A stretch of DNA of 64,000 bases, taken from assembly GCF_009650765.1 (NCBI RefSeq), contig NZ_CP045740.1:7974001-8038000 (forward strand), in the 5' to 3' direction. Positions 1-9,684 of this stretch are shown here, one piece after another. A program made the translations under genes and the position numbers. Each line of letters starts with the position of its first letter. Position 1 is the stretch's first letter. The stretch comes from Streptomyces sp. SUK 48 (GTDB lineage Bacteria > Actinomycetota > Actinomycetes > Streptomycetales > Streptomycetaceae). The notes beneath the pieces were generated by a model, which worked only from the letters and a program-made list of their open reading frames with translations, was not told the DNA's origin and did not search any database.

Positions 1-1
1 C

Positions 2-187
2 CTGGCGTTCGGCTTCGGCGCACACCAGTGCATCGGCCAGCAACTCGCCCGTATAGAGCTGCAGATCGCCTTCGAGTCGCTGTTCCGCCGCTTCCCGACC
101 CTGCGCCTGGCCAAGCCCGTCGAGGAACTCCGCTTCCGCGACGACATGGTCTTCTACGGCGTGCACGAGCTGCCCGTCACCTGGTGA
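2..187 (+). CDS. Cytochrome P450, C-terminal fragment (cut by window start)
   Basis: Sixty-one codons run in frame from base 2 to a TGA. They encode the end of a bacterial class I P450: the heme loop [15 protein letters not shown] with the cysteine ligand, the L helix, and a tail ending HELPVTW. The next gene ends with almost the same tail, so the two are close paralogues, probably both CYP105-like. Filipin-type clusters have two CYP105 hydroxylases, CYP105P1 (PteC, C26) and CYP105D6 (PteD, C1'). By position this could be the PteC-like one, but that is inference because the substrate-recognition regions lie outside the window. Electrons would come from the ferredoxin encoded downstream. Confidence 0.88.
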   Translation: MAFGFGAHQCIGQQLARIELQIAFESLFRRFPTLRLAKPVEELRFRDDMVFYGVHELPVTW

Positions 188-257
188 CGCCCCCGCCCCG
201 CGTGGCCGTTCACGCACCGCCGAACCACCGCACCGCCGATCGCCCGAAAGGCACGAC

Positions 258-1472
258 ATGACCGAGACCGACATCCGCCACACCGGGTCCGAGGCCCCGG
301 CCTTCCCCCAGGACCGGACCTGCCCGTACCAGCCGCCGCAGGCGTACACGGAATGGCGGGGCGAGAGCCCGCTGACGCGGGTCACGCTGTTCGACGGCCG
401 GCCGGCGTGGCTGATCACCGGGCACGCCGAGGGCCGGGCGCTGCTCGCCGACCCCCGGCTGTCCTCCGACTGGGGCCACCCGGTCTTCCCCGTCGTCGTC
501 CAGCGCACCGAGGACCGCGGCGGCCTCGCGTTCCCGCTGATCGGCGTGGACGACCCGCTGCACGCCCGGCAGCGGCGCATGCTGATTCCCAGCTTCGGCG
601 TCAAGCGCATGAACGCCATCCGGCCCAGCTTGCAGAGCCTGGTCGAACGGCTCCTGGACGACATGCTGGCCAAGGGCCCGGTCGTGGACCTGGTGTCGGC
701 CTTCGCCCTGCCCGTGCCCTCCATGGCGATCTGCGAACTCCTCGGCGTCCCCTACGACGACCACGACTTCTTCGAGGAGTGCTCCCGCGACTTCGTGGGC
801 GCCGCCACCTCCGGGGACGCCGACGCGGCCTTCGCCAAGCTGTACCAGTACCTGCACGGCCTGGTCGCCAAGAAGCAGGCCGAGCCCGGTGACGGCCTCC
901 TGGACGAGCTGATCGCCCGCCAGCTGGAGGAGGGCGGACTCGACCACAACGAGGTGGTCATGATCGCGCTCGTGCTGCTGGTGGCCGGCCACGAGACCAC
1001 CGTCAACGCCATCGCGCTGGGCGCCCTCACCCTCATGCAGCACCCCGAGCAGATCGAGGTGCTGCTGAACGACCCCGCCGCGGTGCCGGGCGTGGTGGAG
1101 GAACTGCTGCGGTTCACCTCCGTCTCCGACTACATGGTCCGGATGGCCAAGGAGGACATCGAGGTCGGCGGCACGACCATCAGGACCGGGGAGGCCGTCC
1201 TGGTCTCCATCACGCTGATGAACCGCGACGCCAAGGCGTACGACGACCCCGACGTCTTCGACGCCCGCCGCAACGCCCGACACCACGTCGGCTTCGGCCA
1301 CGGCATCCACCAGTGCCTGGGACAGAACCTCGCCCGCGCCGAACTGGAGATCGCCCTCGGGGCGCTCTTCACCCGCATCCCCGGCCTGCGGCTGGCCGTA
1401 CCCCTGGACGAGGTGCCGCTGAAGGCCGGGCACGACGCACAGGGCCCGATCGAACTGCCCGTCACCTGGTGA
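258..1472 (+). CDS. Cytochrome P450, CYP105-like polyene hydroxylase
   Basis: A complete 404-residue class I P450. Visible landmarks are the I-helix oxygen-binding motif AGHETT (about 243-248), the K-helix ExxR in EELLR (281-285) and the heme loop FGHGIHQCLG (346-355, Cys353 as ligand). The ATG has a GAAAGG ribosome site seven bases upstream. The length and the PPQAYTEWRG N-terminal region suit CYP105. It lies 70 bp after a paralogous P450 and 44 bp before a small ferredoxin gene, all on one strand, so the three probably form an operon. In the filipin cluster the equivalent enzyme CYP105D6 hydroxylates the side chain at C1'. That exact regiochemistry is inferred from the cluster, not from the sequence. 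Confidence 0.9.
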   Translation: MTETDIRHTGSEAPAFPQDRTCPYQPPQAYTEWRGESPLTRVTLFDGRPAWLITGHAEGRALLADPRLSSDWGHPVFPVVVQRTEDRGGLAFPLIGVDDPLHARQRRMLIPSFGVKRMNAIRPSLQSLVERLLDDMLAKGPVVDLVSAFALPVPSMAICELLGVPYDDHDFFEECSRDFVGAATSGDADAAFAKLYQYLHGLVAKKQAEPGDGLLDELIARQLEEGGLDHNEVVMIALVLLVAGHETTVNAIALGALTLMQHPEQIEVLLNDPAAVPGVVEELLRFTSVSDYMVRMAKEDIEVGGTTIRTGEAVLVSITLMNRDAKAYDDPDVFDARRNARHHVGFGHGIHQCLGQNLARAELEIALGALFTRIPGLRLAVPLDEVPLKAGHDAQGPIELPVTW

Positions 1473-1516
1473 CCTCGCGGGCGCCAGGAACCGAACGAAG
1501 GGGGGCGGGCCACGCC

Positions 1517-1711
1517 TTGCGCATCACCATCGACCGCGACCGGTGCATCGGCTCCGGCCAGTGCGTCATGACCGCACCCGGCGTCTTCACCCAGGACGAC
1601 GAGGCACTGGTCGACCTGGTCCCGGGACAGGAGGACGGCGCGGGGGACCCCCGCGTGCGTGACGTCCCCATGGCCTGTCCGGTCCAGGCGGTCACGATCA
1701 CCGAGGACTGA
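1517..1711 (+). CDS. Small ferredoxin of the P450 operon ([3Fe-4S]-type)
   Basis: Sixty-four residues from a TTG start preceded by a GAAGGGGGGC ribosome site. The sequence opens MRITIDRDRCIGSGQCV and ends with a CPVQAVTI signature. The first cluster motif is C-x5-C with no third cysteine in the usual [4Fe-4S] spacing, as in the [3Fe-4S] ferredoxins that accompany actinomycete P450s (Fdx of CYP105 operons; PimF and PteE in polyene clusters). The role is to pass electrons from a ferredoxin reductase to the two upstream P450s. No reductase gene is visible, which is usual. The gene converges with the regulator at 1733-5251, with only 21 bp between stop codons. Confidence 0.88.
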   Translation: MRITIDRDRCIGSGQCVMTAPGVFTQDDEALVDLVPGQEDGAGDPRVRDVPMACPVQAVTITED

Positions 1712-1732
1712 ACGGCGGCGGCGTGCGGGGGA

Positions 1733-4700
1733 CTACGGGGCCGTCCGACCGTAGGGGCCGTGCACGTCGTCGTCACCGAGGTCCAGCAGTTCGCGCAGCA
1801 GCGGGGTCGCCGGCAGCGCCGGGTGGAGGTACACGCGCTCACGGCGCTGCTCCACGGCGGCCAGCAGCGCCCGGAAGGTGCTCCGCGCCTCCTCGGTCCG
1901 CCCGCCGTGCCGCTGCGCCTGGCCCAGCAGACCCAGGTGCAGCGGGTGGCGCAGGCAGGTCCGCGACCGGCCCAGCTCGGCCAGCGAGGAGTGCATCAGG
2001 GCCAGCCCCTCGTCCGGGTCCCCCGAGCGGGCCAGGCCCCACCCCTTGACGACGCCCAGCATCGCCTTCCAGTAGAGCAGCCCGTGCTCGCCCGCGACCC
2101 GCACGCCCTCGTCGCTCGACGCGAGCGCCGTGCGGGTGTCGCCCTCCCAGGCCGCCACCACCCCGTCCACGTAGAGCGCGAACGAGCGGTCGGACGGCCT
2201 GCTGTCGAACTCCGTGAGGCACAGCAGCTCACGCCGGCGCTCCCCGGCCGTCTCCCGGTTCCCGAGCAGCCAGTGCGTGAAGGTGTCGTACGAACGGCAG
2301 GAGACCCGCGGGTCGTGCTGGAAGGTGCGGGCCAGCGCGTGCCCCTCGTCGGCCAGCCGGTCCGCGAGGCCGACGCCGCGCTCCAGTTCGGCGAGCGCCT
2401 GCGGCAGCATGCCGCGCACATGCAGCACGATGCCCTCGCCGTACGCCGCGCCGAGCGCCGCCACGGGCTCCCGGGTCCGGCCGGAGATGTCCCGCAGCAG
2501 CCCGGACAGCTGCCGTGAGGCGTCGTAGCGGCCGGTGACCAGGCGCGACGCGCACAGCGCCCACAGCACCGACGGGTCCTCGGGCGTCTGCGTGGCCGCG
2601 CTGAGGGCGCGACCGCGGGTCAGCGCCGTCTCGGCCTCGCGGTGGCCGTAGCCGCGCGTGGTGGCGAGTATCTGGCCGAGCTGGATGTGCAGCCGCTGCT
2701 CCAGCCGTGCCGTCGCGGCGTCGTCCGGCGGCAGGAAGCCGGTCAGGTGCACCGCGCGGCGCAGCCAGATCTCCGCCTGCTCGTACGCCATGGACCGCTC
2801 GGCGTGCTCCGTGGCGAGCAGCAGCCGGGGCAGGACCTCCGCGGCGGGCAGCGCGCTCTTCGCGTGCCAGCTGTGGTGGGCCACCCGCTCGATCTCCTCG
2901 TCGCCCATCCGCCCCCGGTGCCGGGCGTGCAGCGCCTCGGCGATCCTCGCGTGCAGCCGGTGGCGGTCCGCGCGCGGGAGCTCCTCGACGAGCGCCTCCT
3001 GGACCAGGGCGTGCGCGAAGTGCAGCCGCCCCGGATGGTGCGGGTCCTCCCCGAGCAGACCGGCACGGATGGCCGACTCCAGCCCGGCGAGGACCGGTTC
3101 GCCCGGCGTAGCGGTCCGGTGCAGCAGATCCGTGTCCACCTCGGCGCCGATCACGGCGCACAGCCGCAGCACCCGCAGCACCGGCTCGGGCAGCGCCGCG
3201 AACCGCTGGCGCAGCGCCTCGCGCACCCCGGTGGGAATGTGGGCCAGCAGCACATCGACCGCGTCCGGGCGCTGGAGGTCGCGCGCGTTGCTCACGAGGG
3301 ACAGCAACTGCATCACGAAGTACGGATTGCCCTCGCTGCGCCGGTGCAGCACCTCGACCACCTCGGGGTCGACCCCGGGCCCCGCGTGCGCCTCGACCAG
3401 CGCGCCGACGGCCTGCGGGGACAGCCCGTGCAGCCGCAGCGTGTCCCGCCGGGGCCCGCGCAGCACATCGGAGACCACCCGGCGCAGCGTCGCGTCCGAC
3501 TCCGCCTCGAACTCCCGGGCCGTGAGCACGATGCCGAGCGGACGGCCCTGGCAGCGGGTGCTCAGCAGCCTGAGCAGATCGAGGGAGGCGGCGTCCGCCC
3601 ACTGGAGGTCTTCGAGGAACAGCACGAGCGGGTGGCTTGCGGCCAGGGTGAGCAGCACCTCGCACACCGCGTCATGGGCCAGGAAGCGGGCCTGGCACCA
3701 GTCGGCGGACAGGTCCGGGCCCTCGGTCCGGGACGCCGACCGCTCGGGCATCAGCGGGGCGAGCAGGGCGCCGTAGGGCCGTGTCGCCTCCTGGAAGGCG
3801 TCCGGCCGGGTCGCGGACAGCCGGCGCAGGATCTGGGTCCACAGCCAGTAGGCGGGGACGCCCTCACCGGGGAAGCAGTGACTCCAGACCACCTCCAGCC
3901 GGGAGCCCTCCTCCTGCGCGTCCATGTTCTCCAGCCGCGCGGCGAGTTCGAGCAGCAGCCGGGTCTTGCCGACGCCCGCAGGGCCGAGGACACCGGCCAC
4001 ATGACCATGCCCGACGACCGCGCTCGCGGCGCCGGTCGTCAGCCGGTCCAGTTCCTGGCAGCGACCGGTGAACGGCGACGGGGCGGTCGCCCACTCCGAC
4101 ACGAACTCAGGGAATCCGCCCGCCTCCTGGGCGGCCGCCCGCTCCTCCGCCGGCCGGGCCGCGGGCCGCCGTTCCGTCGGGTGCTGGGGCGCGGCGGCGT
4201 CCGGCGGCACCTCGCCCCGCGCCTCCGCGCGTCCGCCGCCCCCCGCCCCCTCCTTCTGTACGGCGATCACGCCCGCAGCGCCGCCGTCGGCGTGCTCGGA
4301 TCCGGATAACCCCGATAACCCCGCTAAACCCGCTAAGCCCTCGCCGTCCGGTGCCGCCGCCTCACCCGCCTCCTCCGGCACGAGGGGAACACCGGACACC
4401 GCGACGGGCGCGACCCGCTCCGGAGACGATTTTCCGGACGGGGTGCTCGCCCCCGGCTCCTGGCGCAGAATCGCGTTCCTGACCTCGCGCAGCTCGGCCG
4501 CGGTGTCCACCCCGAACTCCTCCACGAGATGGCTGCGCGTGCGCTCGTACACCTCGAGCGCCTCGGCCTGCCGCCCGAGCCGGGACAGGGCCGTCATCAG
4601 ATGGCCGACCAGCCGCTCCCGCGTGGGATGGCGGCGCGCCTCCCCGTCCAGATCCGCGGCGACCTCCTCGGCCGCGCCGAGGGCCAGCCGCGCCTCCGCG

Positions 4701-5251
4701 CAGGACTCCACCGCGGTGAGCCGGATCTGTTCGAGCCGGGCGCACTCGTCGCTGAGCGGCGGATGGCCGTCGAACTCCGCGTAGGGTGAGTCGCGCCACA
4801 GTCCGAGGGCCTCGGTGAACCGGACGTGCGCGGTACGCGGATCGTGCTGCTCCAGCAGCTTGCGTCCGTCCGTCACCAGACGCTCGAAGCGGCAGGCGTC
4901 GACGCGTTCGGGATCGAGTTCCAGGACGTAGCCGGGCGAGCGGTGGCGGAGCACCGAAAGTTGGCCCGTTCCCGCCGTGTCCAGGGTCCGGCGCAGATGG
5001 GACACATGACTCTGGAGGGTCGCGACGGCATGCCGGGGCGCTCCGTCACCCCACAGTTCCTCGACGAGCAGTTCGGTGGGCACCACCCGGCCGAGCCGGA
5101 TGAGCAGCAGGGCGAGCAGGGTGCGCCGGCGCGGCGGCCCGAGTGGGAGGTCGCGCCCGTCGAGCCGCGCCGACATGGGCCCCAGCACCCTGAGGAGGGG
5201 CTCGGCCCGGCCGCTGGTCATGGGCGACGTGTTCACGGGAGGCGTGGACAT
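1733..5251 (-). CDS. SARP-LAL hybrid pathway activator (PimR/PteR type)
   Basis: A regulator of about 1,172 residues. The N-terminal third is a SARP module, an OmpR-like winged helix (RTLLALLLIRLGRVVPTELL region) followed by a BTAD domain. A low-complexity linker (about 265-385) leads to an AAA/NB-ARC-like ATPase with Walker A GPAGVGKT (near 425) and Walker B LVLFLEDLQWAD (near 544), then a long helical repeat region. This SARP-plus-ATPase build and length match PimR and PteR, the top-level activators of pimaricin and filipin synthesis. The start at 5251 has a GGGGA ribosome site; the open frame extends to 5335. Four TTA codons at 4307-4336 imply bldA control. The divergent PAS-LuxR gene is its expected target. 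Confidence 0.88.
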   Translation of the reverse strand: MSTPPVNTSPMTSGRAEPLLRVLGPMSARLDGRDLPLGPPRRRTLLALLLIRLGRVVPTELLVEELWGDGAPRHAVATLQSHVSHLRRTLDTAGTGQLSVLRHRSPGYVLELDPERVDACRFERLVTDGRKLLEQHDPRTAHVRFTEALGLWRDSPYAEFDGHPPLSDECARLEQIRLTAVESCAEARLALGAAEEVAADLDGEARRHPTRERLVGHLMTALSRLGRQAEALEVYERTRSHLVEEFGVDTAAELREVRNAILRQEPGASTPSGKSSPERVAPVAVSGVPLVPEEAGEAAAPDGEGLAGLAGLSGLSGSEHADGGAAGVIAVQKEGAGGGGRAEARGEVPPDAAAPQHPTERRPAARPAEERAAAQEAGGFPEFVSEWATAPSPFTGRCQELDRLTTGAASAVVGHGHVAGVLGPAGVGKTRLLLELAARLENMDAQEEGSRLEVVWSHCFPGEGVPAYWLWTQILRRLSATRPDAFQEATRPYGALLAPLMPERSASRTEGPDLSADWCQARFLAHDAVCEVLLTLAASHPLVLFLEDLQWADAASLDLLRLLSTRCQGRPLGIVLTAREFEAESDATLRRVVSDVLRGPRRDTLRLHGLSPQAVGALVEAHAGPGVDPEVVEVLHRRSEGNPYFVMQLLSLVSNARDLQRPDAVDVLLAHIPTGVREALRQRFAALPEPVLRVLRLCAVIGAEVDTDLLHRTATPGEPVLAGLESAIRAGLLGEDPHHPGRLHFAHALVQEALVEELPRADRHRLHARIAEALHARHRGRMGDEEIERVAHHSWHAKSALPAAEVLPRLLLATEHAERSMAYEQAEIWLRRAVHLTGFLPPDDAATARLEQRLHIQLGQILATTRGYGHREAETALTRGRALSAATQTPEDPSVLWALCASRLVTGRYDASRQLSGLLRDISGRTREPVAALGAAYGEGIVLHVRGMLPQALAELERGVGLADRLADEGHALARTFQHDPRVSCRSYDTFTHWLLGNRETAGERRRELLCLTEFDSRPSDRSFALYVDGVVAAWEGDTRTALASSDEGVRVAGEHGLLYWKAMLGVVKGWGLARSGDPDEGLALMHSSLAELGRSRTCLRHPLHLGLLGQAQRHGGRTEEARSTFRALLAAVEQRRERVYLHPALPATPLLRELLDLGDDDVHGPYGRTAP
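4305..4340 (-). repeat. 9-bp tandem repeat carrying four TTA codons
   Basis: Four 9-bp units in the linker of the SARP-LAL gene read, on the coding strand, Gly-Leu-Ala, Gly-Leu-Ala, Gly-Leu-Ser, Gly-Leu-Ser. Every leucine is the rare TTA codon (plus-strand TAA at 4307, 4316, 4325 and 4334). In Streptomyces TTA is read by the bldA tRNA, which is abundant only late in growth. The A/T-rich triplets stand out against the GC-rich surroundings, which suggests recent slippage expansion of one unit. Confidence 0.9.
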
Positions 5252-5375
5252 GACGGTCCCCGATCTCTTACGGGTACGGCTGGTTGACGGACGGCTTCGA
5301 GCAGGGGCTGTCGCAGGGCGTCCGCTACCGATCATGACATAGCGAAAGCGCCTGCTGAGCTGGCGATCCGTCGAT

Positions 5376-5481
5376 TGGCAAGAAAGCAGAAGGTGTTGGG
5401 CAAGGATTTCGACAAGGGGTCCGGAAAGCGACGGCAGCGGGCGGCAAGGGGGCGTCAGCGACTCGACCAGGACCCCGCAAG
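5376..5481 (+). promoter_or_regulatory. Array of CGGCAAG-like heptads (putative SARP operator)
   Basis: The gap between the divergent SARP-LAL and PAS-LuxR genes (5252-5616) holds same-strand heptads. These are TGGCAAG (5376), GGGCAAG (5398), CGACAAG (5410), CGGAAAG (5422), CGGCAGC (5432), CGGCAAG (5442) and CCGCAAG (5475). The central four are 10-12 bp apart, one helical turn, as for SARP sites. From memory of the literature, PimR binds CGGCAAG direct repeats with about 4-bp spacers ahead of pimM; the exact word occurs here in the equivalent position. The rest of the 365-bp gap shows no gene. No match to the PAS-LuxR box (GGGAWWTCCC core) was seen. Confidence 0.55.
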
Positions 5482-5616
5482 GTCGGTGACGCAGGATGTC
5501 CGGGTCTGGAGATACTGCTGGTCCAGGGCCGATGACGCCCCTGCTGACGGCCTCCCCGGCCGCTCACCAGCCTCCGAATTGATTTCGCGCTCAAGTCTTC
5601 GACAGGGAGCCCATTC

Positions 5617-6231
5617 TTGCTGAGTCCAGCACCTGCTGCTCCGGGCCTGTGCGTGGCAAGCCTCGATAAAACACTGGCCATCCAGCAGGCGAACCAGGAG
5701 TTCTTCCGTCAGTTCAACTGCTCGTCCGAGGACATATGCGGCCGCGATTTTCGCGACGTGGTCCACCCCAGCGTGCAGCAGCCGCTGGTGCGCCAATTCT
5801 CCAATTTGCTGGAAGGCAAGCACCAGCGATTCGTCACCCCCGTCATCGCCGTGGGGCCCGGCGAGGAGGCCGCCTTCACGGTCCCCCTCACCGCGGTCGC
5901 GGTGCGCGGGGGAGTCCCCGACACGACCGCGATCCTGGTCATGATGCCCACCGCCGGCGACGGTGAGGGGGCACGCGTGGTGACCAGGCGCAAGAAGATC
6001 CTCTCCGCGATGGACGCCCGGATCCTGGAGGGCATCGCCGCCGGGGTCTCCACCATCCCCCTCGCGGCGAGCCTCTACCTCAGCCGGCAGGGCGTCGAGT
6101 ACCACGTGACCTGCCTGCTGCGGAAGCTCAAGGTCCCCAACCGCGCCGCACTGGTCTCCCGCGCCTACTCCATGGGCGTGCTGAAGGTCGGTGCCTGGCC
6201 CCCCGAGGTCGTCGAGGACTTCGTGAAGTGA
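5617..6231 (+). CDS. PAS-LuxR transcriptional activator (PimM/PteF family)
   Basis: A short regulator with an N-terminal PAS fold (SLDKTLAIQQANQEFFRQF opening) and a C-terminal LuxR/GerE helix-turn-helix (RILEGIAAGVSTIPLAASLY, then VEYHVTCLLRKL). These are conserved polyene-pathway activators that switch on the PKS, P450 and cholesterol-oxidase genes directly. The TTG at 5617 has a clear AGGGAG ribosome site and gives 204 residues. The GTG at 5653 gives 192, the usual family length, but has no obvious ribosome site. Its promoter region contains SARP-type heptads, so a SARP-LAL to PAS-LuxR to structural-gene cascade is likely. Confidence 0.9.
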   Translation: MLSPAPAAPGLCVASLDKTLAIQQANQEFFRQFNCSSEDICGRDFRDVVHPSVQQPLVRQFSNLLEGKHQRFVTPVIAVGPGEEAAFTVPLTAVAVRGGVPDTTAILVMMPTAGDGEGARVVTRRKKILSAMDARILEGIAAGVSTIPLAASLYLSRQGVEYHVTCLLRKLKVPNRAALVSRAYSMGVLKVGAWPPEVVEDFVK

Positions 6232-8040
<1,809 letters not shown>

Positions 8041-8150
8041 CGAGCGACGGGCGGGGCGCGGCATGCGCTCCGCCCCTTCGTCTCTTCGCCCCGTGACGCA
8101 CGCCCCGCCACGGTGGGCGGCCGAACCCCGAACCGAAAGGGAACGCTTCC

Positions 8151-8918
8151 GTGAACTCCCCGCTCACCGAGGCCAACGGCCTGTGGATCCGCAGGTTCCA
8201 TCCGCGCCCCGACGCCCGCGTCCGGCTGGTCTGCCTGCCCCACGCGGGCGGCTCCGCCAGCTTCTTCCTCCCCGTCTCCCGGTCCCTGCCCGAGGACGTG
8301 GACGTGCTCTGCGTGCAGTACCCCGGCCGCCAGGACCGCCGCGCCGAACCGCTCGTGGACTCCGTACCGGCGCTCGCCGACCAGGTCCACGAGGCGCTGC
8401 TGCCCTGGACCGACCGGCCCCTCGCCCTGTTCGGGCACAGCATGGGCGCCTCCCTCGCCTACGAGGTCGCCCGGCGCCTGGAGCGGGACCAGGACCTCGT
8501 GCCCGCCGCCCTCATCGCCTCCGGCCGCCGCGCGCCCTGCGCACACCGCGCCGAGACCGTCCACCTGCGCGACGACGACGGCCTGGTCGCCGAGATGCGC
8601 GCCCTCAGCGGCACCAACCCCCAGCTGCTGGGCGACGAGGAGATCCTGCGCATGATCCTCCCGGCCATCCGGGCGGACTACCGCGCGGCCGAGACGTACA
8701 CGTGGGAACCCGGACCGCCCCTGCGCTGCCCGGTGACCTGCCTCGTCGGCGACGACGACCCGAAGGTCACCGTGGAGGAGGCCGCCGCCTGGTCCGAACA
8801 CACCGAAGGCCCCTTCACCCTGAAGGTCTTCCCCGGCGGCCACTTCTTCCTCGCCGAACACCAGCCGGAGATCATCCGCCTCATCACCTCCCGGCTGGAG
8901 TCGCCCGTACGGCCATGA
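8151..8918 (+). CDS. Type II thioesterase of the polyketide cluster
   Basis: A 255-residue alpha/beta hydrolase of the GrsT/TEII family. The nucleophile elbow GHSMGASLAYEVA lies near 99, the acidic residue is probably in the LVGDDDPKVT stretch, and the catalytic histidine is in FPGGHFFL. TEII enzymes edit polyketide synthases by removing aberrant acyl groups from carrier proteins. The GTG start follows a GAAAGGGA ribosome site. It sits directly after the cholesterol oxidase gene on the same strand, as PteH does relative to PteG, and is probably the last clear cluster member in this direction. Confidence 0.92.
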   Translation: MNSPLTEANGLWIRRFHPRPDARVRLVCLPHAGGSASFFLPVSRSLPEDVDVLCVQYPGRQDRRAEPLVDSVPALADQVHEALLPWTDRPLALFGHSMGASLAYEVARRLERDQDLVPAALIASGRRAPCAHRAETVHLRDDDGLVAEMRALSGTNPQLLGDEEILRMILPAIRADYRAAETYTWEPGPPLRCPVTCLVGDDDPKVTVEEAAAWSEHTEGPFTLKVFPGGHFFLAEHQPEIIRLITSRLESPVRP

Positions 8919-9010
8919 GAACGGGCGCCGGTCTCCGAGGCGGGGGCCGGCCTCCGGCACGAGGACCGGCCGGAGGGTGACCCGCGTCGCATCGGAGCGG
9001 GCGGGGCTTG

Positions 9011-9030
9011 CTATGCAACGAGTTGCATAG
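9011..9030. promoter_or_regulatory. PadR-type operator palindrome
   Basis: Nine-base perfect arms, CTATGCAAC and GTTGCATAG, flank a 2-bp centre and end 13 bp before the PadR start codon. ATGCAAC-type inverted repeats are typical targets of PadR regulators, so autorepression is likely. The ribosome site (AAGGA, 9031) abuts the palindrome, so a bound dimer would block initiation of transcription or translation. Confidence 0.7.
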
Positions 9031-9043
9031 AAGGATCGAGGGC

Positions 9044-9607
9044 ATGGCGCTCGAACACGCGATCCTGGTGTCGCTCTTGGAGAAGCCGGGCTCCGGCTAT
9101 GAGCTGGCCCGGCGTTTCGAGCGCTCGATCGGCTACTTCTGGACCGCGACCCACCAGCAGATCTACCGCGTGCTCAAGCGCATGGAGCACGACGGCTGGG
9201 TCGACGCCCGGGACGTCCCGCAGCAAGGACGGCCGGACAAGAGGGAGTACAGCGTCGCCGACCTCGGCCGCGCCGCGCTGTCCTCCTGGCTGCACGATCC
9301 CATCGAGCCGGAGAGCGTCCGCCACGACCTGGCCGTCAAGATCCGGGGCGCCGCCTTCGACGACCCGGCCGCCCTGATCCGCGAGGTGGAGCGGCACCGC
9401 CAGGCGCACCGGGACCGGCTGACGCACTATCTCGCGGGCCAGGCACGGGACTTCACTCAGTCCGACGCCGGTCCGCAGGCGCCGCCCGACGCGGAGCGCG
9501 AGCTCCAGCACGCCGTACTGCGCGGCGGCATCGCGTACGAGCGGATGATGATCGGCTGGCTGGACGACGTGCTCGCCACCCTGGCCCGGTTCGGTCCGGA
9601 CCGCTGA
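9044..9607 (+). CDS. PadR family transcriptional regulator
   Basis: A 187-residue PadR/Vir repressor. The N-terminal winged helix (MALEHAILVSLLEKPGSGYE, recognition helix around THQQIYRVLKRMEHDGW) is followed by a C-terminal helical dimerisation domain (about 95-185). An upstream TTG at 9008 would add 12 residues but would run through the operator. The ATG at 9044 with AAGGA nine bases upstream is better. The acyl-CoA dehydrogenase gene starts 77 bp downstream on the same strand, so co-transcription and local control of that enzyme are likely. The effector is unknown; many PadRs answer to phenolics or antibiotics. Confidence 0.92.
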   Translation: MALEHAILVSLLEKPGSGYELARRFERSIGYFWTATHQQIYRVLKRMEHDGWVDARDVPQQGRPDKREYSVADLGRAALSSWLHDPIEPESVRHDLAVKIRGAAFDDPAALIREVERHRQAHRDRLTHYLAGQARDFTQSDAGPQAPPDAERELQHAVLRGGIAYERMMIGWLDDVLATLARFGPDR

Positions 9608-9684
9608 CCCCCGCCGGCCCGGCCCCGCCGGCCGCCGGGCCACCCGAATCCCGCCCGCCCACCAGCCGAAAGGCGCCCTCACCC

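Noticed and set aside
2642..4309. Long plus-strand open frames opposite the SARP-LAL gene (up to 555 codons)
   Set aside because: Low-complexity Arg/Gly/Pro/Val composition typical of antisense shadows in GC-rich DNA; the minus-strand frame has clear domains.
8930..8985. GC-rich dyads after the thioesterase gene as a terminator
   Set aside because: Several short competing stems but no clean long arm; not convincing.
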